NCBI RefSeq assembly: GCF_000006445.2
Contig: NC_006044.2
Location: forward strand, 1-64,000
DNA: 64,000 nt
Reading direction: 5' to 3'
Source: Debaryomyces hansenii CBS767
Taxonomy: Eukaryota > Ascomycota > Pichiomycetes > Serinales > Debaryomycetaceae
The notes under the pieces were generated by a model that ran no database searches, was not told the origin of the DNA, and saw only the letters and a program-made list of their open reading frames with translations. Of this stretch, positions 42,472 to 52,733 are shown in pieces. Position numbers and translations under genes: made by a program. Positions within the stretch are counted from its first letter, which is position 1. Each line of letters opens with the position of its first letter.

Positions 42472-43545
42472 TTAATCTTCAATAATAACTTTGATGCTAC
42501 CATTACAAGCATCGGATGATAATGTGAGTGCCTCAATGGCGTTCTCTAATGTAAACCGATGTGTAATTAACAAATCAGCATTAATAATACCGTGGCTTAG
42601 TAATCTAATAACAGTTGGCCATGAATCGTGGTACCTGTTAATGAATTTCACATCAATCTCAGCTAATGATAACCTCATGAATGGAAAGTTATTAATAATA
42701 TCCTTTCCCACTCCAATAACCATTAATGTACCTGATCTTCTAGTGACATAAGCGCATGTAATTATACTCGACTCAACTCCCGTGCATTCCAATGTGACAT
42801 GAGGGAAATTACATTCTTGGTCACCAAATATACTTCTGACCTCCTTAGCATTCTCTTGTGGTGATAACTTCGTATTAACTTTATATGTTCTTACTTGAGG
42901 AACCAAAGTTTTGGCAAATTCCAATTTTTCTTTGCTTAAATCTGTAATACATAAGGGAGTGCAACCAGAAGCTTTTGCTAAAAGTAGAGCTACTAAGCCA
43001 ATTGGGCCAGCACCAGCAATTAGTACCCCTTCACCTAGCTTCAAATTAGCTCGTTCGATACCATGATACGCGACTGATATTGGTTCAACTAAGGCACCCT
43101 GGGAATATGTCATATTATCGGGTAAACGATAAACGTACCTTGAATTATGAGTAATATATCTTTGCATCGACCCATGATAAGGGAAAACCCCAATAAATTG
43201 AACATCTTCACAAAGATTATAATCTCCTTGACTACACAAGAAACAATTTCCACAAGGTACACCTGGTTCAATGGCAACCCTATCTCCTACAGAGACATTT
43301 GTAACCCCTTCTCCAATCTCCACGACGTCTCCTGCAGCTTCGTGCCCTAGTATACAGTTATCTAGTACCTTCAAATCACCAATAGATCCAGATTTCCAGA
43401 AATGAATGTCCGAACCACATATTCCAGTAGCTCTAACATGAATTAAAACTTGACCTTTTAATGGAGGTTTAACAGGTGCTTCTTTGAGTTCTATTCTATG
43501 GTCTTTAGTAACTTGAAGGGACGGGTTTTGATAAGTCAATGTCAT
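42472..43545 (-). CDS. Zinc polyol dehydrogenase (xylitol/L-arabinitol/sorbitol type)
   Basis: This 357-aa medium-chain dehydrogenase oxidises a polyol to a ketose with NAD+. Catalytic zinc ligands are Cys43, His68 and Glu69. The structural zinc site is complete (Cys98, Cys101, Cys104, Cys112), as in fungal xylitol and arabinitol dehydrogenases. The Rossmann motif AGAGPIGL is followed by an Asp in the position typical for NAD specificity (ITDLSKEKL). Which polyol cannot be read from the sequence. It shares the motif-rich promoter 43546-43974 with the divergent transketolase. Confidence 0.92.
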   Translation of the reverse strand: MTLTYQNPSLQVTKDHRIELKEAPVKPPLKGQVLIHVRATGICGSDIHFWKSGSIGDLKVLDNCILGHEAAGDVVEIGEGVTNVSVGDRVAIEPGVPCGNCFLCSQGDYNLCEDVQFIGVFPYHGSMQRYITHNSRYVYRLPDNMTYSQGALVEPISVAYHGIERANLKLGEGVLIAGAGPIGLVALLLAKASGCTPLCITDLSKEKLEFAKTLVPQVRTYKVNTKLSPQENAKEVRSIFGDQECNFPHVTLECTGVESSIITCAYVTRRSGTLMVIGVGKDIINNFPFMRLSLAEIDVKFINRYHDSWPTVIRLLSHGIINADLLITHRFTLENAIEALTLSSDACNGSIKVIIED

Positions 43546-43974
43546 TATTATAATTTAATATGTAAAGTCTAAAATTTTGATTTATTTTTGAATTGATGCC
43601 ATATATAACAGGTATTGAAACGGAATCAAAGAAATGCTGCTTACCCTGCTATAAATTAGCCGTTTAATATTAGTCGCAATTTAATCGCGAATGTAGCGTA
43701 AATGACTAGCCGTCAATAATATGTAGCCGCACCGAAGACATCTATAACCTAGTCGCGAAATGTAAATGTGTAGTCGCATGAATATAACCGTACAGTTTTA
43801 GCGGTTAAACTTTTGTCGGCTAAAGCCATTAAATTGATTAATTAACACTCAGTCCGTTACCATGATAAATAAATGGTAAATTAGATTAGAGACTATAAAT
43901 ATAGATGAGTAGTTTTGTTTTTGTAGGTTTATGATTTTAATTTTTGAGTTACAACTTAACAATAAATAGTACTA
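43546..43974. promoter_or_regulatory. Divergent promoter with dense TTAGCCG/CGGTTAA array
   Basis: Within about 170 bp there are TTAGCCG (43656-43662), TTAGTCG (43670-43676), TTAATCG (43681-43687), TAGCCG (43707-43712, 43724-43729), TAGTCG (43750-43755, 43771-43776), TAACCG (43785-43790), CGGTTAA (43802-43808) and CGGCTAA (43817-43823). The spacing and both orientations suggest multiple binding sites for a Zn2Cys6 factor. The region serves the dehydrogenase and the transketolase. Confidence 0.7.
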
Positions 43975-46074
43975 ATGACTGTATCGTCTAAACAGCACTT
44001 AGCGGATCAAGGACAAATTCATGATAAAGTTTTGAAGGTATTTAGATTACTTATTGCAGATTTGGTTCAAAACTTTAATGGTGGTCACCCGGGTGGTGCT
44101 ATGGATATGGCTGCAATTGGAATTGCATTATGGAGATATGTTTTAAATTATGCACCTAATAATCCAACATTTTTCAACCGGGATAGATTTGTCTTATCAA
44201 ATGGACATACTTGTTTGTTTCAATATGCATTTCACCATTTAGTCGGTTATCAGCACATGACCATGAAACAGTTAAAAACTTACCATTCACCTAATCTCGA
44301 ATCGTATTGCCCGGGCCACCCAGAAATTGAACATCCTGGTATCGAAGTAACTACTGGACCTTTAGGGCAGGGCATAACGAATGCAGTTGGATTAGCTATA
44401 GCGTCTAAGAATTTACAAGCCACATATAATAAACCAGAATTTCCAGTTGTTTCTAATCATACGTTTTGCATAGTCGGTGATGCTTGTTTGCAAGAAGGTG
44501 TAGCATTAGAGTCAATATCTTTTGCTGGACACTTAGGTCTAAATAACCTTACAGCTATTTATGATAATAATCAAATTTCATGTGATGGCTCGGTGGATTT
44601 GACTAATACGGAGAATATTGGTGAAAAATTTAAAGCATGTAATTGGAATGTAATTGAGGTTGAAAATGGATGTTATGATGTTATTGCAATTGTGAATGCT
44701 CTAGAATCTTCCAAAAAGTCAGAAAATAAACCCACACTTATTAATGTTTATACAAATATTGGAATTGGTTCTAATGTAGAAGGGAAAGCAGCTGCTCATG
44801 GTGCTGCTTTTGGCGAGACTGAAGTTGACAGATTACATAGAGTAAACGGTTTTAGACCCGAAGATAAATTCTTCATCCCTAAAGATGTGTATACCTTTTT
44901 CGAAGATCTTCCGGCCAAAGGTGACCAGATTGTAAATGATTGGTTAAGATTAGTCAAGTCATATAAAGAATCTTATCCAGACTTAGGAACGGATTTCGAA
45001 AGGAGGATTTCTGGAAAATTACCTTGTGATTGGGAGTCTTTAATTCCCGCCTCATTCCCTACCAACCCTACTGCTTCAAGAAAATCGAGCGGGTTAGTTA
45101 TAAATCCATTAGCAAAAGAAATTAATAATTTTATTGTTGGTTCAGCAGATCTTTCGCCATCTGTAAATTTGGTTTGGGAAGGTAAGAAAGATTTTCAAAA
45201 CCCGAGAATAAAAGTATCTTGCAATATCAACGGGGATTATTCTGGAAGATATATTCATTACGGAATTCGTGAGCACGCAATGGCTGGAATTGCAAACGGA
45301 ATTGCCGCTTTTAATGAAGGGACATTTATACCAATCACATCATCATTTTTCATGTTTTATTTGTATGCATCTCCAGCTGTTAGATATGGTGCATTATCAA
45401 AACTTCAAGTTATACATGTCGCAACTCACGACTCAATTGGGACAGGGGAGGATGGGCCAACTCATCAACCTATTGCTCTAGCAGCATTGTACCGAGCTAT
45501 GCCAAATATTAATTATATTCGCCCATGTGATTCAGAAGAAACAGCAGGTGCTTGGGAAATCGCTATAAAGTCGCAAGGTATGCCAACCATCATTTCTTTA
45601 TCAAGACAAAATTTACCTCAGTACCCTGGAATGTCAAATCGTTCTCTAGTTAAAAAGGGGGCATATATTTTTCAAGAGAGAATTGATGCTGTTTTAAATA
45701 TTGTAGGCGTGGGTGCTGAATTGAAGTTTGCTTTAGAGACAGCAAACATATTAAATGAAAAAGGTATTAAAACTAGAGTAATCTCATTTCCATCTCATAA
45801 TTTATTCGAAATGCAGCCTGATGAGTACAAACGTTCTATATTGAAAAGAGGAAAGATACCAACTGTAGTTATAGAGGCATTTGCTCCAAATGGCTGGGAA
45901 AGATACGCTACCGCTGGAATTAATATGAAGACTTATGGCAAATCATTGCCTGGTGCTGCCGCTTATGAATACTTTGGTTTCAACTCGACTGTTATCGCCT
46001 CCAAAGTTGAAAAATATTTCTCCAGGTGGAACCAAGAACATGAAATTCGTTACGAATTTCTAGACTTAAATTAG
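43975..46074 (+). CDS. Transketolase of the dihydroxyacetone-synthase type
   Basis: This 699-aa thiamine-diphosphate enzyme moves two-carbon ketol units. It closely matches methylotrophic-yeast dihydroxyacetone synthase in its N-terminal third (GGHPGGAMDM, PTFFNRDRFVLSNGH, CPGHPEIE, GPLGQGI). The ThDP/Mg motif GDACLQEG...YDNNQ is intact, as is the catalytic Glu in YGIREHAM. The C-terminus ends DLN, not a PTS1 tripeptide such as the NKL of DAS, so it should be cytosolic. Donor and acceptor are uncertain: xylulose-5-phosphate with formaldehyde, erythrose-4-phosphate or ribose-5-phosphate are all possible. Beside a dihydroxyacetone-kinase gene, dihydroxyacetone production is a reasonable hypothesis. 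Confidence 0.92.
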   Translation: MTVSSKQHLADQGQIHDKVLKVFRLLIADLVQNFNGGHPGGAMDMAAIGIALWRYVLNYAPNNPTFFNRDRFVLSNGHTCLFQYAFHHLVGYQHMTMKQLKTYHSPNLESYCPGHPEIEHPGIEVTTGPLGQGITNAVGLAIASKNLQATYNKPEFPVVSNHTFCIVGDACLQEGVALESISFAGHLGLNNLTAIYDNNQISCDGSVDLTNTENIGEKFKACNWNVIEVENGCYDVIAIVNALESSKKSENKPTLINVYTNIGIGSNVEGKAAAHGAAFGETEVDRLHRVNGFRPEDKFFIPKDVYTFFEDLPAKGDQIVNDWLRLVKSYKESYPDLGTDFERRISGKLPCDWESLIPASFPTNPTASRKSSGLVINPLAKEINNFIVGSADLSPSVNLVWEGKKDFQNPRIKVSCNINGDYSGRYIHYGIREHAMAGIANGIAAFNEGTFIPITSSFFMFYLYASPAVRYGALSKLQVIHVATHDSIGTGEDGPTHQPIALAALYRAMPNINYIRPCDSEETAGAWEIAIKSQGMPTIISLSRQNLPQYPGMSNRSLVKKGAYIFQERIDAVLNIVGVGAELKFALETANILNEKGIKTRVISFPSHNLFEMQPDEYKRSILKRGKIPTVVIEAFAPNGWERYATAGINMKTYGKSLPGAAAYEYFGFNSTVIASKVEKYFSRWNQEHEIRYEFLDLN

Positions 46075-46250
46075 CTAGTTTACATACAGTTAGTAATGTA
46101 ATCTTCAATTAAATATAGAAAATCTTTTTTATTTGAAAAGCTTGTAAATATTCAACCGCTCAATAAATTTCATTTTACAATAGAATATATTAATCATAAT
46201 AAGTGCGAACCTTGCATAGTTAAAGATAATATTTCATATATAAGGGAGGT

Positions 46251-48039
46251 TTATGTATAGTTCTCAAGGCTAGCAATAAAACCCTCTATCAAGGCAGCTA
46301 AACCAACAGCTCCTGGATCTGGCAAGCCCCTTTCACTATCAAGTATTTTAGCTTCATTTTCGGAAACATACGACGCCCTTCCAACTTTTGCAGTTAACTT
46401 CCTAGTATATTCGACTCCATCCACTACAGCTTTATTTGCCTTCATAAGGTCATACGTAATTCCAATCTCCTTGGCGAATGGCTCTAATACATCAATTATA
46501 GTCTTATCCCCTGTTCTTGCTCTGGTATATCTAAATAATGAAACCAAAGCATCTTCTACGATGGTGCAAGGTTTTTTCTGTTAACTTCATACGGACCCTC
46601 TTTCGGGTTTCTACCAAGAAAGCTCTGAGCTGGAGCACTAATAAAAATTGAGTATAAACCCCCAGAAGTTCCACCCATGTTGTCTTCGACAATCATAGCA
46701 ATACTCTCTAAAGAACTAACTATGTCCGAGAGATCTACATCTTTTTCGTCCATGGCTTTTAATATCGCATGGGCACCAGATGCTAGAGTTTCACCACAAT
46801 CACCATCACCCGCGACAGTATCATAAAGTGTAATTTGCAGCTCCTTCGATAATAATTTTATCAATCCACCTCGTAAGATTGATTCTAAAAGACGAGGATT
46901 TAATGCTACAGTTGACTTGATATTTGTGCTACTTTCATTCATATTTTCACAAGTTTTGACGAGAGCGCTTTCAGTATTTTTAGTATTCAGAGATATATTT
47001 GAGACCCAACCAATAGCATCTGTGGGCATATCAAGTAAGTCAATAATTTTGGAACCACCAGCTTTAGTTGCATTAAGTAGAGTAATGCTGAACCCTTGAC
47101 CATTTAAAGAATTTGTAAACTCACCGATATATATGCGTACAGGTACTATTAAATAGTTGTCAGCAAGTTTCTGGAGTACTATATCGCCTATTGCATATAA
47201 TTCTAATACTGACGTACCACCCAAATTATTAATTAGCAACACTGTTTTATCATTAGAATCAAAAGGAACATAACTTCTTTCTGCATCGTCCTGAGATAAT
47301 AGATACATAAGCAATTCTTCAATAAGACTTCCTATTATTGGAATACTGGAATGATTTTTAACCCCTGGCTCATTGTGAATTCCCATGCAGACCTCGAATT
47401 CATTTGGTTTAAGAAGTTCTAATCCGTCTTCTCCTCTACCAGGCACAGAACAATGCTCTAAACTAGCAGCAATGGTTACCATGCTATTAATAACTTTTTG
47501 AGAAACCTGCTCAATATCAGACAACGAAGCGCCCGAAAGTGATTTAGCTCCAGATATCTTGTGCACTAAAATTGTTCCAGCAAGATCTCTTCTCCCTACT
47601 AGGCCATTCTTGGTTCTCCCGACTGCAACATCATCGCCAACAATTACTAATTCAACGTCATTCCGAGAGATTTGGCCCTTTCTGCTGCTAATCCAAAGTT
47701 TAATATATCTCCTGTATAATTCTTAACAATTAAAAGGTACCCTTTCTCTGATTTGATTGATCTGAGCCCATTAAGAATTTGTTTGGCCGAAGGTGATGCA
47801 AAAATATTACCTGCAATAGCAACATCTAACAAGCCTTCACCTACAAAACCTGCATGGGTTGGTTCATGCCCTGACCCCCCACCTGAGATTACTATCACCT
47901 TATCGGAAGCAGATTTAGCGTTGAAAATTATTTTTGTATCTTCATTCAATGTTAATGAAGGGTTTACGGCACAAACGCCCTTCAAATACAGTAACACAAG
48001 GTCTTCTTCGGAATAATCCCAATGCTTTGAATAAAACAT
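46251..48039 (-). pseudogene. Dihydroxyacetone kinase (DAK1/2-like) with two frameshifts
   Basis: Three consecutive minus-strand frames cover a complete Dak protein of about 595 residues. Frame 1 (48039 to ~47660) holds the ATG and the GGGSGHEPTHAGFVG loop. Frame 2 (~47660 to ~46570) holds the substrate-binding His segment (LEHCSVPG) and the DhaL nucleotide loop (GDGDCGE, DNMGGTSGGLYSIF). Frame 3 (to 46251) holds the C-terminal helices (ARTGDKTIIDVL). Each break corresponds to one missing base, near 47660 and 46570, and there are no other lesions or splice signals. The family phosphorylates dihydroxyacetone and some relatives phosphorylate erythrulose. Either recently inactivated or a sequencing artefact; the product would complete the cluster pathway. 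Confidence 0.88.
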
Positions 48040-48617
48040 AGCTATGATAAATTCTTACATTACTTTAAATTTGACGTATTTTTCTAATATAAATACTTAG
48101 TATCTAGTGACAGAGCTTTGATTTTTTGCACCTTCAGCATTGCCAAATTAGGCGCCAATGATAATGTCGGCTAATACTCACCTTTGTAGAAAGATCTCGG
48201 GGAAACCTTTTTACCCGCCATCAGGCCCGCAAGGTATACGAACGCGTATCAAACCGCGGTTATTATTTCCTAAACTATCTCAAGTTATTTTACAAAATTA
48301 CTTCAGTTCTTCACAAATATATGGGCCCGACTCAAATGCTATCCCCCTGAAAATTGACTTCAACTAAGATTAGAATAATATTGCTGCTTACTGTGAAACT
48401 AATTTTATGAGTATTTATAAAAATAAGGTAGACATTCGTATCATCTGTATATTGGATAGCTAATCACTAAGTAGATTGATAGAAGTGGGGAAGATGTGTT
48501 ATATGTAGAACTAAGTGAGATCTATCAACATATAACGAATATCATTAGTTTCAATCCACGGTCAAATTGTTTATCAATATATTCGATTGATTTTCAAAAC
48601 TGCATCCTTGAAAATCG
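48040..48617. promoter_or_regulatory. Divergent promoter of DAK and the regulator, with CGGCTAA
   Basis: CGGCTAATA lies at 48168-48176, with a TTAGGCGCC starting at 48148 and CCGCGGTTA near 48254 that resemble elements of the other cluster promoters. A 69-codon frame at 48158 was judged chance. Confidence 0.55.
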
Positions 48618-50898
48618 ATGCTAGAACCATCAATCCAAAAGCCTCGCAAAAGAAGAGCTAGAACAGGCTGCTTAAATTGCCGGAAAAAGCATAAGAAATG
48701 TGACGAAACTAAACCAAATTGTTCTTCTTGTATGAAAAAATCAGAAGTCTGCGAATGGCCTATGAATAATGGACGGTTTAATAGAAACTCAATAAGTGGT
48801 CTATCAGGAATCATTGATCAAAATAATGAATCGGGGAACTTAGATAAGTATGCAGATCGTTTACTTAAAAATTTTAATAGAAGAGCTACCACCTCTAATG
48901 ATTCTGTAACATTTCCTACCAGAAAATACTCGCTGCTTTCCAATAGTGATTCAACTTCTTCATGTATGGGTTCGAATTCCTCAAAATTACTGCTGATTGT
49001 TTCACCATCGGCTTCTCGTATTCCATCCAATATTTACAGTCATGAAAGAAATATGATACCACCATTATTGGATTCCAACGAATCAGTACTGAAAGTCCCG
49101 TTGAACCAGATATTAAATTCAAACAAAATATCTCCAAATAATGGGGGATCTAAGGATGATACTAGGTTAACAACCGAGGAAAGCCCACCAAATAAGAGAG
49201 AGAACGGAAAAAATGAGAACCACCATTCAATCGATACATCACCTTTTGACTCAGCAAATCCAAATATGGAAAACAGGGTTGAGAATGGATCAGTTTACTT
49301 TAACTCGAATCCAATTCAAGATAATAACCTCAATAACTATAACAATCCAAGCATTGATGGCTCACCTGCAACAAAAATTGACAATAGCACAACATATTCT
49401 TTCTCCCCTTCTGACTCCTTAGCGCCATTTTTGCTTTATAATGATTTGCATAATACATTAAGAGATTATATGTTTACAAATGCCGAACTTAATGATTTTA
49501 CAACAACAGCAAATTTTAATAATATTTTATGTTCACCAGCTCCGAACTTCCTTTCAAGAAATTCCAGTAAAAATTTACAAGACCTATTAAATGACTCAAC
49601 AGATAATACCAATAAAGAATCTGGTGTAAATTCTGCCACTCCTGCTAATAACAGTAACAATAAAGTTAGTGACATTCTAAATAGTTTTCTGACAGACCTA
49701 ACATCTCGCGAGGAATTGGAGTTATTTAAGAATTATTTATATGAGGTTGCTCCTTGGTTGGATATGTTTGATAATTCTAAGCAGTTTGGTACTACAGTAG
49801 CAGATCTTGCTCAGAATAATAAGTCTTTACTTTATGCTATCTATGCTATATCTTCTAGACAAAAAGAACAAACAGAACGAGAATATCCTTCAGAAAAAAC
49901 GATTAAGCTATATCAAGAGTCGTTGAAGCATTTGATCCCAACAGTTAATAAGATTATGGATAAATCAATAATTTCATCATGCGTTATATTGTGTGTTTTT
50001 GAAATGATGTCGTCGTCTCCTAAAGAATGGCGACATCACTTGGAAGGTTGCCATGCACTATTTGAAGCCAATGATATAAATGGGTTTAGTGGAGATTTGG
50101 AGAGAAGGTTATTTTGGTGCTACGCAAGAATGGATGTCAATTCAGCCGTCATTGGAGAGCAATCCACTATAATTCCTTCTGAGAATTGGCTTCCTAAGGA
50201 TTATTCGATTTATGAGCTGAAACGCTTATTTAATGAAACAAAAGATGATGATATGTATGCAAACTATATTGTATTCTTATGTTCTAGAGTACTAAACTTG
50301 ATAACAAAAGATTCTAAAAATTTTCAACAAGAATGGGATTTTTTATGGAACGAAATTATAGATTGGAATCTTAACATACCATTCCATTTGAAGCCAATAC
50401 TAAGCTACGATGATAAACCATTTCCCGGAGTTTTATTTTTGAATGGGCCGGCAATTTCAGCTAACCAATTGTTTCATATGGCAATTATACTATTAACTCA
50501 GAACAAGCCAAGGTTATACAAAATTAAGCCTTCGGCGTGTATTGTATGTACAATCTTGCTCCTTTTTTAATGCATTTACTAACTAGTCTTATTATCAGAA
50601 ATCGACGATATGGCATGCAAAACAGATATGCGCAATCAGCATACATAATAATCATCAGTAAGTAACATTTTTTTCTTCTTCATTTACTTAAAGTCTATCT
50701 TTATTAACTAGTTCATTTAGCGGGTGTTGGAATAATGCCTTGCAACCTTTATGGATCGCTGGCAAACTATTAAGTAGTGACCATGAACATGAAATAATAT
50801 TGAATTTATTGGATAAGATTGAATCAACCACAGGATGGCAAATGAAATTTAGAAAGAAAGATTTGAAAAAGTATTGGAATGGCTTAACGATCGAATAA
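48618..50898 (+). CDS. Zn2Cys6 transcription factor with two 3' introns
   Basis: I predict join(48618..50543, 50599..50657, 50721..50898), 720 aa. A basic arm and binuclear zinc cluster lie at the N-terminus (Cys18, 21, 28, 35, 38, 45), followed by a long Asn/Ser-rich low-complexity linker and, from about residue 350, a Fungal_trans_2-type regulatory domain. Without splicing the frame ends at a TAA just inside intron 1; both introns have good donor, branch and acceptor signals, and the spliced tail (SIHNNHHGCWNNALQPLW) fits the usual end of this domain. Last gene of the sugar cluster and divergent from DAK, it is the obvious candidate regulator. No named orthologue is assigned. Confidence 0.88.
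50544..50598 (+). other. Predicted spliceosomal intron
   Basis: 55 nt, donor GTATGT, branch TACTAAC near 50577, acceptor TCAG. Phase 0. Confidence 0.9.
50658..50720 (+). other. Predicted spliceosomal intron
   Basis: 63 nt, donor GTAAGT, branch TATTAAC near 50702, acceptor TTTAG. Phase 2. It leaves a 59-nt middle exon. Confidence 0.88.
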
Positions 50899-51225
50899 TA
50901 TTTATTGCTTAGAATATTGGCACATCCGATTAACGCAATAAGGCCAAATAGAAAACAACAGGATTAGATGCGCTTGCTGAATTCTCTACAGCATGGGAAA
51001 TTAAAATTGGCCTATATTTTATGGTTTGAATAACTGAGAGTATTTTTACATTATGAGATATAGTGTTTTAGAAAAAATAGATACCGGGAACGGCTGAAGT
51101 AGCTACAGTTCTAGTCACTAATATTTTAGTATAATATTCCAGGTAAAAGATTAGGTTCAAGTCTACCTAATTCTATGATTCTGAACTATGCGTAGTGTAC
51201 AAAGGTAGATTGTAGTATCTAATGA
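50899..51225. other. Convergent intergenic region
   Basis: 3' region between the regulator and the SDR gene. No feature is recognised. Confidence 0.5.
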
Positions 51226-51984
51226 TCACCAAGGAATTTCGCTTCCATCATAACTAAGAAACTTACCATTATCACTAGGACTCAATTTATTGAGAATAGC
51301 CAGTAAGGCTGTAGCGCTGAATTCAGGGGTGATTGAGTACTTCTCAATCATTTCCTTTAAATAGGGGCTTTCAGCAATAAGGGTTTCATTACCACGTTTT
51401 CCAGTATCAGTGGAAACTTGTCCTGGATGAACAGCTACAACCGTAAATCCCTTATCGCCCAATTCAACACTGATTTCTTTCACTGTGTAGTTTAATGCAG
51501 CCTTAGACTGTCCGTATGCAGATACGCTGAGACCAATATACCCTCCAGTCGATCCAAGTGCACTTGATACAAAAACAATTTGCTTTGCATCTCCTCTCTC
51601 CACTAGTCCATAAAATGCTTGATATAAGAAGACTGCTCCAAGAACATTTGTCTGCCAATGCTGCACCCATGTTTCTTCTTTCGTGTCCAATACACTTCCA
51701 AATGCATCAGCAAATCCAGCATTCGCTATCAAAACATCAATCTTCCCGACAAGTTTCGAGACTTGTGCTGCGGCTTCTACGGTACTCTCCTTGGACGTAA
51801 CATCTAACTTCACTATGTGCACATTTTCTTTCTTCTTTGCTAAGTTTTCAAGATCTGTAGCCGCTTCGGGGTTTCTCGCGGATGCAATCACAATGTTAGA
51901 TTCATTTTCACTAAGGTCTTTGACAAGAGCAAATCCAATTCCCTTGTTACCTCCTGAAATAAAAAATGTTTTTGAGCTACTCAT
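51226..51984 (-). CDS. Short-chain dehydrogenase/reductase
   Basis: 252 aa from the ATG at 51982-51984; an eight-residue non-ATG extension was dropped. It has the classical SDR glycine motif SGGNKGIGFAL, Asn-Ala-Gly (ANAGF), a Ser before the catalytic pair (VSSALGS) and Tyr-Gly-Gln-Ser-Lys (YGQSKAAL). It resembles C-factor-like/sniffer-type fungal SDRs that use NAD(P)H on small carbonyl substrates. It is a soluble protein with unknown substrate and lies just outside the sugar cluster. Confidence 0.9.
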   Translation of the reverse strand: MSSSKTFFISGGNKGIGFALVKDLSENESNIVIASARNPEAATDLENLAKKKENVHIVKLDVTSKESTVEAAAQVSKLVGKIDVLIANAGFADAFGSVLDTKEETWVQHWQTNVLGAVFLYQAFYGLVERGDAKQIVFVSSALGSTGGYIGLSVSAYGQSKAALNYTVKEISVELGDKGFTVVAVHPGQVSTDTGKRGNETLIAESPYLKEMIEKYSITPEFSATALLAILNKLSPSDNGKFLSYDGSEIPW

Positions 51985-52733
51985 GATTTTATATCTTATA
52001 TTTCTCAAGTTTTACCTTTTGAAATACTTTTGGCGTATGGTAGATTGAACTGAATATATACCCAGAAGTTCGTAATTAGTCGGTTGAGAATAACTAAATT
52101 CCGAGCTTCAGGGTATCAAGTACTCCATATAAGTTCGCCAGGAATCAATTACGAGCAAAAAATTTCATCGCGGGCTGATCAGACAATAACAATTGATTTT
52201 GGTGAATTTTTCAAAGCAATTACATAGCCTTATCTAAGCGATGTTAACTAGTTCATATAATGTTGCCCCTTTCAACGGCTTCAATATTGAGCTCACAACG
52301 TCGATATTTCGTAAATATTAATCATAATTTCCATTATTGCTACGTCTCGGAATGAACTTTAAATCAATTATCTTACAACTGGACTTAAATAATGGTTGTG
52401 CTATGCTTCAAAAAATTAATTCATAACTACAGAAAGCAGCGTTAAGCACCAATCGGGTTATAGAGTCGGATGGATTTTACCAATATACGAGTTATGGGAT
52501 TTGAAACCGTTGCTACCGCGAACTTTTTGATTACGAACTCTACGCCTTAGTCAGCGCAGACTTTCGGAGAATAGACCTGTAGACCTGTAGTAGATATATC
52601 ATTTGACAATACTAAAGGTAAAATGAGGTACAATTGTGCATTGACACAAAGCAGCTTGAGGTTCATCTGTATTTGAAAAGTATGTTCTATACAGAGATCA
52701 CATTAATATATATTGTTCTATATATGTTATATC
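51985..52733. other. Intergenic, presumed SDR promoter
   Basis: 749 bp, AT-rich. A short direct repeat (AGACCTGT twice near 52574) is seen. No gene is recognised. Confidence 0.5.

Noticed and set aside
46540..47690. Introns explaining the breaks in the dihydroxyacetone kinase gene
   Set aside because: The protein alignment is contiguous across each break with no spare sequence and no donor or branch signals, so single-base frameshifts fit better.
48158..48367. 69-codon plus-strand frame in the DAK/regulator promoter
   Set aside because: It overlaps candidate regulatory motifs and has no protein-like features.
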